18,971 nt of DNA from Candidatus Lernaella stagnicola. Its GTDB lineage: Bacteria; Lernaellota; Lernaellaia; Lernaellales; Lernaellaceae. Position 1 is the stretch's first letter. Each line of letters starts with the position of its first letter. The DNA is taken from NCBI GenBank assembly GCA_030765525.1, contig JAVCCK010000006.1, positions 1-18,971 on the forward strand. Direction: 5' to 3'. Below, piece by piece: positions 7,644 to 15,108 of this stretch. Position numbers and translations under genes: made by a program. The notes under the pieces are model-generated. The model had not been told where the DNA came from, made no database searches, and worked only from the letters and a program-made list of their open reading frames with translations.

Positions 7644-7691
7644 TCGACGGGCTTTAGGTCCCGCCTGACCCTGAAGATGCACGGGGCGCAT

Positions 7692-7720
7692 AAAATAATG
7701 AAAAACAGAGGCGAATGCAA
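7692..7720 (-). promoter_or_regulatory. Probable sigma70-type promoter of rplM-rpsI
   Basis: On the minus strand, TTGCAT (7715-7720) and TATTTT (7692-7697) are separated by 17 bases within a locally AT-rich stretch. They lie about 145 bases upstream of rplM. The -10 box is a weak match to consensus. Confidence 0.45.
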
Positions 7721-7745
7721 GCGAAAAATTCTTTTTTTCCGCAGA

Positions 7746-8834
7746 CTACCGCAAGTGCCGCTCCCAGAAATCCAGGATACGTTCGTGCTCGGCTCCGTAT
7801 CCGTACGGCACCTGCATCGTCGGCACGGCGGTATGGGTTAGATTGTCGATGGGGTACGCGTAGGGCGCGAGGTCGGGAATCGTCTCGTCCAACACGTAGC
7901 CAGTCGCGGTGCTGTAATAGCTAAAAAGCGCCGTTTCATCCGATACATACGCGGCAAACGCCCTCTCGTGGCGGATGGTCAAGTTGCTGCCCACGCTGCC
8001 ACCCGAGTGACCGATCAGCCCGATCGCTTCGGCATCCACATCTTCCCGGAATTTCAAGTATTTCAGAGCAAGAAGAGTTTCGTAATTGCGCATGGTAAGC
8101 AATGTGAAACCGTTTTCCAGCATCGCCCAAGATACGTCGCTTTCGCTCTGAGTCGCGCCGTTGGCTCGCATCGAGATCGCCAAAACCGCAAGGCCCGCCC
8201 TGGGGTAACGTTCGAATTCGTACCCTTCAAGAAAATCGCCGGCGCTGGTCTCGTCATGGCCGTGAATCGCCACGACTCCCGGATACGGCGGGGTGCCGGC
8301 CGGCAGCCACAGAACGCCGTGAAAAGTGCCGACATACGGATCCGAAAACAGCAGTTCCTCTTCCCAATAATCGCCGCGCTTGCGTTGATTGATTCGCGCA
8401 ACTTCCAGCAACCTGTCGGCGATGCCCTCGCGCAAGAAATCGATGTTGAGCGCTTCGCGTATGATGCCCTCGGTCTGCGATTCGGTCGTGTCGAGATCGG
8501 GAGGGAATTCTCCGTTCAGCCAATTGGCGGCGATTTCGTTTTCAAGAGCCTCGTGGGAGCGGGGACGCGCAAAATCCGCGGCGATATCAAGGAAAGCAAA
8601 ATAGTCGTCTACACAGGTGTCCCAAACCTCACAGGGCGGTTCGCCGCCAAGCTCGTCGTACTCGACGACATTGAGGTCACCGGGATCGCCCCAGACGTCA
8701 TCATCGTTGCTATCATTATCGTCATCGTCGTCGGAGCCGCTCGTGCCCGAGTCATCTTCGCCGCTGTCACACGCCGCGCCGACAAGCACAGCAAGCGCCA
8801 ACAAGGCGAGCAGTGGGAGGTAGGTTGCCCGCAT
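7746..8834 (-). CDS. Lipoprotein alpha/beta hydrolase (dienelactone hydrolase-like)
   Basis: The product is 362 residues. The signal peptide ends with LVGAAC (Cys22), indicating a lipoprotein. An Asp/Ser-rich tether follows (about 23-47). The C-terminal half is an alpha/beta hydrolase: HGHD (191-194) marks the oxyanion-hole strand, GHSGG (275-279) is the nucleophile elbow with Ser277, and a late histidine, His350 in GAEHERILDFWERHL, is well placed as the catalytic base. The catalytic acid is not certain. Residues about 60-170 form an extra N-terminal helical region before the hydrolase core, with Cys68 and Cys74 close together. The substrate is unknown; an ester or peptide hydrolase in the envelope is likely. 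The ATG has GGAG 9 bases upstream. It lies between the FKBP gene and rplM, about 125 bases after the FKBP stop. Confidence 0.83.
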   Translation of the reverse strand: MRATYLPLLALLALAVLVGAACDSGEDDSGTSGSDDDDDNDSNDDDVWGDPGDLNVVEYDELGGEPPCEVWDTCVDDYFAFLDIAADFARPRSHEALENEIAANWLNGEFPPDLDTTESQTEGIIREALNIDFLREGIADRLLEVARINQRKRGDYWEEELLFSDPYVGTFHGVLWLPAGTPPYPGVVAIHGHDETSAGDFLEGYEFERYPRAGLAVLAISMRANGATQSESDVSWAMLENGFTLLTMRNYETLLALKYLKFREDVDAEAIGLIGHSGGSVGSNLTIRHERAFAAYVSDETALFSYYSTATGYVLDETIPDLAPYAYPIDNLTHTAVPTMQVPYGYGAEHERILDFWERHLR

Positions 8835-8890
8835 TCAGCACTCCAAAATGTCCGGCACAATGATACATCCGAATGGAACATTCGCGCACG

Positions 8891-8920
8891 AAAAAACAAA
8901 GAGCCGGGGAAAGCCCCGGC
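8891..8920 (-). terminator. Intrinsic terminator after the FKBP gene
   Basis: On the minus strand a 7-bp GC stem (GCCGGGG, loop CTTT, CCCCGGC) is followed by TCTTTGTTTTTT. It starts about 38 bases after the FKBP stop codon and separates that gene from the downstream hydrolase lipoprotein gene. Confidence 0.85.
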
Positions 8921-8958
8921 CCTTTTCCAACATACGGTCTTATCGGCCGTGTATTCGC

Positions 8959-9387
8959 TTAGGACACTTCGAGCACTTCGATTTCGAAGTTCAGGTCTTT
9001 TCCGGCCATGGGATGATTCTGGTCCAGCGTCACTTCCGCCTCGGTGACAGCAGTCACTCGCACGGGGATCCGCTCGCCGCCATCGCCCTGCACCGCCAAA
9101 ACCTGGTCGACTTCCGGATCGATGTCCGGCGGGAATACGCTGCGGTCCACGCTCACCACGCCTTCGGGGCGATGCGGGCCGTAAGCCTTATCCGAGGGTA
9201 CCATGCCCGTGCGCGTTTCGCCCACATCCATGCCCACGACGATTTCCTCAAACCCTGGAATGATCTGACCTTCGCCGATCGTGAATTCCAAAGGATCGCC
9301 GCCCTGGGACGTATCGAAAACCGAGCCGTCGTCCAAAGTACCGGTGTAATGTACCTTCACGGTGTCGCCGTTTTTTACTTCTGACAT
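8959..9387 (-). CDS. FKBP-type peptidyl-prolyl isomerase, SlyD-like
   Basis: The product is 142 residues. It matches the short SlyD/FkpB-type FKBP: a split FKBP domain (VKVHYTGTLDDGSVFDTS at about 10-27 and the C-terminal DLNFEIEVLEV) with an insert-in-flap chaperone domain between them. The segment TLDQNHPMAGKDLNFEIEV is highly characteristic. The family catalyses cis-trans isomerisation of X-Pro bonds and acts as a folding chaperone. The His/Cys-rich metal-binding tail of Escherichia coli SlyD is absent, and there is no signal peptide, so it is cytoplasmic. The ATG is preceded by AAGGA. It appears to be a single-gene unit, with its own terminator at 8891-8920. Confidence 0.92.
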   Translation of the reverse strand: MSEVKNGDTVKVHYTGTLDDGSVFDTSQGGDPLEFTIGEGQIIPGFEEIVVGMDVGETRTGMVPSDKAYGPHRPEGVVSVDRSVFPPDIDPEVDQVLAVQGDGGERIPVRVTAVTEAEVTLDQNHPMAGKDLNFEIEVLEVS

Positions 9388-9509
9388 TCCTGTTCCTTTG
9401 TTTGGGGGTAATAGATTCCTACACCTTACGCAAAACAGCCTGGATGTAAAGGAATGAGGCCGCTTTTTTTTGGAGACAATGGCGAAAAACGCCCGTTACC
9501 GCTCCGTTT

Positions 9510-10343
9510 TCAGCCCTCGCGAGCCAAGCACTCGACGATTTCGGCTATCGCCGCGCGCAGCGGTTGCGGAGCGGGCGTCACGCAACCCACCGCGTTCTCG
9601 GCCAGTGCGCGTTCCATCCCGTCAGCGTCTTGTTTCGCGGCCGCTTTGCCCAAACTTCCCTCTTCTTGGAGCAAGGTCGCAAGGATGTCGAACTGGTAAT
9701 CCAGATCGCCGAACTGCGCCGCTCGTTCCGCATCGAGCTGCTCGTGCTCTTCCACAAACGCCGTCGCCAACTGCAGGAAGCCTAATCGAGTCGCCTTGCG
9801 CCGCGCCGTTTTCAAATCATCGCCCGCCGCCAGGCATCTGACAATTTCGCCCAGTTCGAGTCCCGGTACCGCCACGCCGTTATTGAAGGCGACGTAAAGG
9901 CCGAGAAACGCCGGCACTAGCTGCTCGGGGACGCGAGCCTGCGCTTCGTTGAGATAGTACATCAGAGCGTGTTTGCCGGTGACCGGATGCGCGTTTTGGA
10001 CATGATCAAGCTGCCCGCGGACACTGATTTGCGTCGCGTGCGACATTTTTTGCAGCCGATCGGCGGCTTGTTGCAGCAGTTTTGCGCGTGACGCGTCATC
10101 GAAACGGCCGGTTATGTCCAGGCCGTTTTCCTCCTGCCACCATTTAAGCGCCCGTCGAGTCGCCGGACCGACCACGCCATCAATCCACGGCCGCCCGCGT
10201 TCGCCGGTCGGAAAACCGAGTACGATCAGACTTCGTTGCATGACGCGGATTTCTTCTTCGTATGGACCGTCTTCGACAGCCCACGCTTCTTCTACGACCG
10301 CCGGGTCCAAACCCAGGACGGACGCGATAATCGCATCGCTCAT
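9510..10343 (-). CDS. Peptidoglycan-binding-like domain protein without signal peptide
   Basis: The product is 277 residues. Residues about 28-90 match the peptidoglycan-binding-like (PF01471-type) three-helix fold: IRVMQRSLIVLGF, then IDGVVGPATRRALKWWQEEN and a following GRFDDASRAKLL repeat element. The rest is an acidic, helical region I do not recognise. No signal peptide or membrane helix is visible, so export through Sec or Tat is not predicted. The ATG at 10343 has AAGGAG 8 bases upstream and begins MSDAIIASVLGLD. An in-frame extension to 10403 overlaps the 3' end of purQ and is rejected. Only 10 bases separate it from purQ, so it is probably the third gene of the purSL-purQ transcript. 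Its role is unknown. Confidence 0.75.
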   Translation of the reverse strand: MSDAIIASVLGLDPAVVEEAWAVEDGPYEEEIRVMQRSLIVLGFPTGERGRPWIDGVVGPATRRALKWWQEENGLDITGRFDDASRAKLLQQAADRLQKMSHATQISVRGQLDHVQNAHPVTGKHALMYYLNEAQARVPEQLVPAFLGLYVAFNNGVAVPGLELGEIVRCLAAGDDLKTARRKATRLGFLQLATAFVEEHEQLDAERAAQFGDLDYQFDILATLLQEEGSLGKAAAKQDADGMERALAENAVGCVTPAPQPLRAAIAEIVECLAREG

Positions 10344-10353
10344 TGTCTGCTCC

Positions 10354-11172
10354 TTAGAACCGACGTTTGAGGTAATGGTAAGCATTCCGGAACAGTTGCA
10401 CACCGTGGCCTTCCTCGGGCATCGTCTTGTAACGTTGCCACCTGGGGAAGTTAGTGTAATGCAGGAAGGCTTCCGGGTGTGGCATCAGGCCGAAAACCCG
10501 GCCGGTTTCGTCGCACAGCGCTGCGATATTCTCGACGCTACCGTTGGGATTGGCCGGATATTTATCGGTCGGGTCGCCTTGCAGGTTGGCGTAGTGCAGA
10601 CACCCCAAGCGCTTCTTGACCACGGTTTCAAGAACGCCTTCATCGGCGATAATCAGTTTTCCTTCGCCATGCCGTACCGGCAAATAAAGGTGCTCCACGT
10701 TTTTCAGGAAGACGCACGGCGTCCGCCTCTCCGTTTTCAAAATGACCCAGCGATCTTCAAAACGCCCGGAATCGTTGAAGGTTAGCGTAGCGGTTTGTTT
10801 GAAATAGGCGCCGCCGGTGGCCGGCAGCAAGCCGAGTTTAACCAACAACTGGAACCCGTTGCAGACGCCCATGATTAGCTTGCCGTCGTCAATGTAATGC
10901 TTGAGGACATCGGCCAGCAACTTGCCGCGAGACAGGCGAGCGTACCGCCACGTTACGGCCGCGGCTTTGGCCGCACCCAAGTCGTCGCCGTCCATGAATC
11001 CGCCCGGCAAACAAAAGAAATGATACTCTTCCAGATCCACTTCGCCGCGCAAAACCTCATAGATGGACACAATATCCACACGCTCGAACCCGCCGAGCTT
11101 GCACGCGTGCGCCATTTCCATTTCACAGTTGGTTCCGTTGCCGGTTACCACGATGGCTTTGATTTCGCCCAC
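10354..11172 (-). CDS. purQ: Phosphoribosylformylglycinamidine synthase, glutaminase subunit
   Basis: The product is 272 residues, a class I glutamine amidotransferase. It supplies ammonia from glutamine to PurL for conversion of FGAR to FGAM in de novo purine synthesis. The nucleophile Cys104 lies in GVCNGFQLLVKLG, and the His232/Glu234 pair in LMPHPEAF; GNGTNCE near the N-terminus is typical. The start is a GTG at 11172 (GTG GGC GAA ATC), 17 bases after the purSL stop, with AAGGAG upstream. The frame stays open to 11247, but the extra residues overlap purSL and lack family similarity. It is longer than the roughly 230-residue PurQ of the Bacillus-type three-subunit enzyme and closer in length to the glutaminase domain of large PurL. 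It should form a complex with the adjacent purSL product. Confidence 0.93.
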   Translation of the reverse strand: MGEIKAIVVTGNGTNCEMEMAHACKLGGFERVDIVSIYEVLRGEVDLEEYHFFCLPGGFMDGDDLGAAKAAAVTWRYARLSRGKLLADVLKHYIDDGKLIMGVCNGFQLLVKLGLLPATGGAYFKQTATLTFNDSGRFEDRWVILKTERRTPCVFLKNVEHLYLPVRHGEGKLIIADEGVLETVVKKRLGCLHYANLQGDPTDKYPANPNGSVENIAALCDETGRVFGLMPHPEAFLHYTNFPRWQRYKTMPEEGHGVQLFRNAYHYLKRRF

Positions 11173-11189
11173 TTCGTCGCCGCTCCTTA

Positions 11190-14171
11190 TCAGAAATCCA
11201 ACGTGCGCTGCCACGCCCGCTTTAACTCTGCCACCGGCACTCGGCACAACACGCGACCGTTTATGCCGACGATCTCCAGCACCGGATCCTTGGTCACCAA
11301 GCCGATTTCGGCATACATCGAATCGACCATCCGCTCCTCAAAAGCGGTTTTATGCTCGGGCCGGACCGTGACCAGCAGCCGTCCCGGACTCTCGCTGAAC
11401 AGTACGTAGTCGTTGCGCTCTACACCGTCGTAGGGCACCCGCGACAAGTACGCGCTGATGCCGTATCCGCCGGCGAAAGCCGTCTCGGCCAACGCCACGC
11501 CCAAACCGCCGTCGGACAGGTCGTGACACGAACGGACGATGTTGGCTCGCATGGCGTCGCGCAGACGCCGGTACATTTCGATCGCGTATTCCGGCTCCAA
11601 CCGCGGCACTTTGTTGCCGATGTAACCCATCTCGCTGAAGAATTCCGAGCCGCCCAACTCATCCCGCGTATATCCAAGCAAGTACACGAGATCGCCGGGG
11701 TTTTTGGAGTCCATCGTCACGCATCGGCGCGCGTCAGGGATCCGTCCGATCACGGTAAACAACAGCGTCGGCGGCACCGAAATTTTCAGGTCGCCGACGT
11801 GGTAGTCGTTTTTCATGGAATCTTTGCCGGAGATGCACGGAATTCCGTAGATGCATGTGACGTCGTACAGCGCTTTGTTCGCCCGCACGAGTTGAGCAAG
11901 CTTGTGCTTGCCATCGGGAGTCTGGTCGGAATGCACCGGATCGGGCCAGCAGAAATTGTCGAGCCCGGCCATATGGTCCACATCGCCGCCCACGGCCACC
12001 GCGTTGCGTACCGCTTCGTCCACGGCGCAGGCCGCCATGTGGTAGGTGTCGATGTCGCTGTATTTCGGGCAGATCCCGTGGGCGATCACGACGCCTTCCA
12101 TGCTATCCAGGTCGGGCCGCACGACCGCCGCGTCGGAGGGGCCGTCGTTCTTGATCCCCACCATCGGCTTCACGACGCTGCCGCCCTGCACTTCATGGTC
12201 GTACTGCCGGACGAAATACTCCTTGCTGCACACATTGAGCCGCCCGAGAACGCGCATTAACACGTGGGCCAAATCGCGGGGCACCGGCGGCCGTGGTTCG
12301 GGGTGCCGCACCGGTTTCCACACCGCATGCAATTTCATGGGCGGCAGGCCGTCATGCAAGAAGTCCATATCCAACAGGCCGACGGTTTCCTCGTTATAGA
12401 GCACGTGGAAAAGGCCGGTATCGGTAAATTCGCCCAACACCGTCGATTCCACATTGAACTTGGCGGAAAGATCGAGAAACGCTTGGACGTTGTGCGGCGG
12501 CACGGCGACGGTCATCCGCTCCTGAGCCTCGGAGATCAAAATCTCCCACGGATGCAAACCGGCGTACTTGAGCGGCGCCTTGGCCAAATCGATTTCGCAG
12601 CCGCCGGTATCTTGCGCCATCTCACCCACCGACGAGGACACCCCGCCCGCGCCGTTGTCGGTGATGCAAGAATACAAGCATGCGTCGCGCGCTTTAAGGA
12701 GAAAGTCGGTCATGCGTTTTTGGGTGATCGGATCGCCGATCTGCACCGCCGTCGCCGGGCTCTTTTCGTGCAATCCCTCAGACGAGAACGTCGCTCCGTG
12801 GATGCCGTCTTTGCCGATGCGGCCGCCCACCATAATGACGACGTCGCCCAAATTCGCCTTCTTGTACTCGCCGGGCCGGCCGCAGACCTCACGGGGCAGC
12901 AGGCCGCCCGTGCCGCAAAAGACCAAAGGCTTGCCGGCATAGCGATCGTCGAAGACCACCGAACCGTTGATGGTGGGAATGCCGGATTTGTTACCACCGT
13001 GTTCGACGCCCTCGCGCACTCCCTCGAGAACCCGCTTGGGGGGCAGCAAGCGCGGACCGAGCGGCTTGTCGAAAAACGGGCTCGCGAAACAAAACACGTC
13101 GGTATTGAGAATCAGCTTGGCGCCGGCGCCCGTACCGAAGGGGTCACGGTTTACGCCGACGATGCCGGTCAAGGCGCCGCCGTAAGGATCAAGGGCGCTG
13201 GGACTGTTGTGCGTTTCGACTTTCATGACCAGCGCAAAGCGGTCGTTGAACGCGATAACTCCGGCGTTGTCTTTGAAAACCGACAAACAGAAGTCTTTCG
13301 CGCCTTTCTTCTGCCGGATTTTTTCGGTGCTTCCCTTGATGAAGGTGTTGAAAAGCGACCGGATCGTCTCCCGCCGCTGACCTTCCTGGTAAACGATATC
13401 GGCGTTGAAAATCTTGTGCTTGCAGTGTTCCGACCAGGTTTGCGCCAACGCTTCGAGTTCCACGTCGGTCGGGTTCTTGCCCAAACCGTAGCGACGCCGC
13501 TGCTTGCGCACTTCCGGGCGGTCGAAATAGCCCGCAATTTCCTTCATCTCCTGGAGCGTTAGCGCCAAACAACGACGCTTGCTGAGGCGTTCGATTTTTT
13601 CGTCCGGTAAGTTGAGGCTGACGGTCTTGACTCGCGGCTCGACGTCGATTCTCACGCTCGGTACCACGGCCTTTAGGCCGCGGCGTTTATCAAACTTGCG
13701 ATCGGAAACAATCGTCCAGCGCTGAATCAGTTCGTTGGCCAAGACGTCCTTAGCGATACGCTCGGCTTCGGCGGCGGTCAATTCGCCTCGGATCAAATAT
13801 TGGCGGCTCGTGTAGACACCTTCATGAGACCGAAACTTGACGCCCTCGGCCGTGACGATCGCTTCCCGCGCCGTACGACCCACGTTGTCGGTGACGCCAG
13901 GCCGGAAACCGACTTCAATCAGCCAATCCCACTTGAGCCCGAGCGCCGCCGGCTTGCCTACGAAAGCCTCTTCAATCACCGTATCGGTGAAACAGATCTT
14001 GGCCAACTTCTTGAGAACCTTGGACGTCAAGCGACGGTCAATTGTGTACACCTCCACGGTGCGCACACCCTCGACGTTGAGGCCGAGGTCTTCCCGAATT
14101 TGACGGGCCGTTTTGCCGCCGATCACGTCGTTGAACTGCGGCTTGAGGCGAACTTCAATACGATGGGCCAT
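11190..14171 (-). CDS. purL: Phosphoribosylformylglycinamidine synthase, fused PurS-PurL subunit
   Basis: The product is 993 residues, the ATP-dependent synthase part of FGAM synthase, fourth step of de novo purine synthesis. Residues about 1-160 resemble PurS-like linker repeats. The catalytic core has WSEHCKHKIFNADIV (246-260, catalytic His249) and VETHNSPSALDPYGG (318-332), continuing to NRDPFGTG (341-348). A second AIRS-like half contains GISCGKDSM-type sequence (GIPCISGKDSMKNDY) and CHDLSDGGLGVAL. The SEHCxHKIFNAD form is that of large PurL, but the glutaminase domain is missing and encoded separately by purQ downstream. The length is therefore between small PurL (about 720-760) and large PurL (about 1300). 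The ATG has AAGAAGGA upstream, and a probable promoter lies at 14263-14290. Confidence 0.95.
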   Translation of the reverse strand: MAHRIEVRLKPQFNDVIGGKTARQIREDLGLNVEGVRTVEVYTIDRRLTSKVLKKLAKICFTDTVIEEAFVGKPAALGLKWDWLIEVGFRPGVTDNVGRTAREAIVTAEGVKFRSHEGVYTSRQYLIRGELTAAEAERIAKDVLANELIQRWTIVSDRKFDKRRGLKAVVPSVRIDVEPRVKTVSLNLPDEKIERLSKRRCLALTLQEMKEIAGYFDRPEVRKQRRRYGLGKNPTDVELEALAQTWSEHCKHKIFNADIVYQEGQRRETIRSLFNTFIKGSTEKIRQKKGAKDFCLSVFKDNAGVIAFNDRFALVMKVETHNSPSALDPYGGALTGIVGVNRDPFGTGAGAKLILNTDVFCFASPFFDKPLGPRLLPPKRVLEGVREGVEHGGNKSGIPTINGSVVFDDRYAGKPLVFCGTGGLLPREVCGRPGEYKKANLGDVVIMVGGRIGKDGIHGATFSSEGLHEKSPATAVQIGDPITQKRMTDFLLKARDACLYSCITDNGAGGVSSSVGEMAQDTGGCEIDLAKAPLKYAGLHPWEILISEAQERMTVAVPPHNVQAFLDLSAKFNVESTVLGEFTDTGLFHVLYNEETVGLLDMDFLHDGLPPMKLHAVWKPVRHPEPRPPVPRDLAHVLMRVLGRLNVCSKEYFVRQYDHEVQGGSVVKPMVGIKNDGPSDAAVVRPDLDSMEGVVIAHGICPKYSDIDTYHMAACAVDEAVRNAVAVGGDVDHMAGLDNFCWPDPVHSDQTPDGKHKLAQLVRANKALYDVTCIYGIPCISGKDSMKNDYHVGDLKISVPPTLLFTVIGRIPDARRCVTMDSKNPGDLVYLLGYTRDELGGSEFFSEMGYIGNKVPRLEPEYAIEMYRRLRDAMRANIVRSCHDLSDGGLGVALAETAFAGGYGISAYLSRVPYDGVERNDYVLFSESPGRLLVTVRPEHKTAFEERMVDSMYAEIGLVTKDPVLEIVGINGRVLCRVPVAELKRAWQRTLDF

Positions 14172-14262
14172 TCAAGCAAATCCTTCTTCAGACAGCCGTT
14201 TCTCAGCCGGCCCAAGGGGTTGACATCACGACTTTTTTGTGCCGATCCCCAGCGCCCGCGAT

Positions 14263-14290
14263 ACTATAACAGAGAAAAAACCCAGGTCAA
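14263..14290 (-). promoter_or_regulatory. Sigma70-type promoter of the purSL-purQ operon
   Basis: On the minus strand TTGACC (14285-14290) and TATAGT (14263-14268) are separated by 16 bases. Both match the sigma70 consensus well. Transcription would begin near 14255, giving a leader of about 85 bases before the purSL ATG. Confidence 0.7.
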
Positions 14291-14586
14291 CAAAAAATTT
14301 ATGCAACCGTACTATAGGATTGAGATTTGATTTACTTTCCCGAATACAATCAACCATTTACATTGTAGTTGTTTAGTATTTACACCATTAGATAATTGTT
14401 TTTGAGTCGGGGTTGACAGCCCTCTTTCCCGCCGACGCCGCTCGAGCGGGCATTTGACACCGGGGCCGCGGTGACGCTGCCCCTCACGGCATTGCCTCTT
14501 TCGGGAAAAAATACGAATACGCCGCCCCTGGCGACCCCGCCTATTCACCGAATCCTGTGATCGATGAAGGGCGAATTATCTTCAAG

Positions 14587-14620
14587 ACAAAAAAGGCACC
14601 GACCTTCCGGCCGGCGCCTT
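14587..14620 (-). terminator. Intrinsic terminator after the Cys-rich lipoprotein gene
   Basis: On the minus strand a 12-bp stem (AAGGCGCCGGCC with GGTCGGTGCCTT, two U-G wobble pairs, loop GGAA) is followed by a T run (14589-14594). It begins 20 bases after the stop codon of the lipoprotein gene at 14640. Confidence 0.87.
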
Positions 14621-14639
14621 CGTTTTACGCCACGTTCGT

Positions 14640-15017
14640 TTAGCAGCCTGCGAGGGCATCGCTCAGGACGTTGACGCAGCCCAGCGCGCCGTCGAGCAAT
14701 GAACCGAAATCGCTGCAATCCAGATCCTGGAGGCAATCCAGGTAAGCGTTGGCAGCGGCTTCGACACAGCCGTCGCCGAGGGCGTAATCGCCGAACGAGC
14801 TGCAATATGTATCAGCACCGAGGCTGGTTCCGAAACACGATTCGTACCAGTCTTGGCATTCCGAAGTCAGCCCCCCGGCATCGTCATCGCCGGTGGCGTC
14901 GTCGTCGCCGGCCGCGTCGTCGTCGTCGTCATCGTCGTCGCCGCACGCCGTCATCACCGTCAAGGACAAGGACAACACGGCGATCAACATGAAAATATAG
15001 AACAAATTCCGTTTCAT
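14640..15017 (-). CDS. Small Cys-rich lipoprotein with poly-Asp tether
   Basis: The product is 125 residues. The signal peptide ends in VMTAC (Cys25, lipidation site). An Asp/Gly/Ala tether follows (26-48), including eight consecutive aspartates. The C-terminal domain (about 49-125) has eight further cysteines (54, 61, 72, 84, 95, 101, 114, 125), the last being the final residue, so four disulfides are plausible in the periplasm. I do not recognise a family for this domain. The start at 15017 has a strong AAGGAGG site 8 bases upstream; an in-frame start at 15098 would add a hydrophilic extension before the signal peptide and is rejected. The gene has its own probable promoter and a terminator, so it looks monocistronic, although it lies 91 bases after pmbA. 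Confidence 0.8.
   Translation of the reverse strand: MKRNLFYIFMLIAVLSLSLTVMTACGDDDDDDDDAAGDDDATGDDDAGGLTSECQDWYESCFGTSLGADTYCSSFGDYALGDGCVEAAANAYLDCLQDLDCSDFGSLLDGALGCVNVLSDALAGC
14874..14942. repeat. GTC/GAC trinucleotide tract encoding the Asp tether
   Basis: The region encoding residues 26-48 of the small lipoprotein consists largely of gtc/atc triplets on the plus strand (GAC/GAT codons on the coding strand), with the purest stretch at 14916-14939. Similar shorter tracts encode the tethers at 6348-6428 and 8694-8768. Such tracts can change length by slippage in steps of whole codons. Confidence 0.7.
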
Positions 15018-15070
15018 TAGAGCATCCTCCTTAGTTTCGAAATCGGGTCCCCTCGATGGGTGATTCGGAC

Positions 15071-15098
15071 AAGATAACCGAATATCGGTCGCGATCAA
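15071..15098 (-). promoter_or_regulatory. Probable promoter of the Cys-rich lipoprotein gene
   Basis: On the minus strand TTGATC (15093-15098) and TATCTT (15071-15076) are 16 bases apart, about 55 bases upstream of the lipoprotein ATG and just after the pmbA stop. Confidence 0.45.
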
Positions 15099-15108
15099 GT
15101 CCTGGCTG

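Larger units (their letters stand above)
14172..14639. other. Intergenic region with purSL promoter, AT-rich island and terminator
   Basis: This 468-base gap contains the purSL leader (about 85 bases), its promoter (14263-14290), and an unusually AT-rich island (about 14263-14405) in otherwise GC-rich DNA. The intrinsic terminator of the Cys-rich lipoprotein gene follows (14587-14620). The bases from 14406 to 14580 show nothing I can name. The 10-mer ggggttgaca occurs at 14216-14225 and again at 14409-14418, bracketing the AT-rich island. No convincing ORF, tRNA or known purine riboswitch is visible. Confidence 0.6.

Noticed and set aside
11173-11247. Upstream ATG extension of purQ
   Set aside because: It overlaps the 3' end of purSL and adds residues outside the family. 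The GTG at 11172 has a ribosome binding site and gives the expected N-terminus.
12264-13562. Plus-strand open frame opposite purSL (432 codons)
   Set aside because: It is antisense to the conserved catalytic core of PurL. Its openness follows from codon bias.
14172-14260. Purine riboswitch in the purSL leader
   Set aside because: I could not find the conserved junction elements of the known purine aptamer, and the leader of about 85 bases shows no clear three-way junction.
14312-14548. Minus-strand 78-codon frame upstream of purSL
   Set aside because: It has no ribosome binding site, spans the AT-rich island and GC-rich DNA without a change in coding pattern, and its Arg-rich translation shows no family features.
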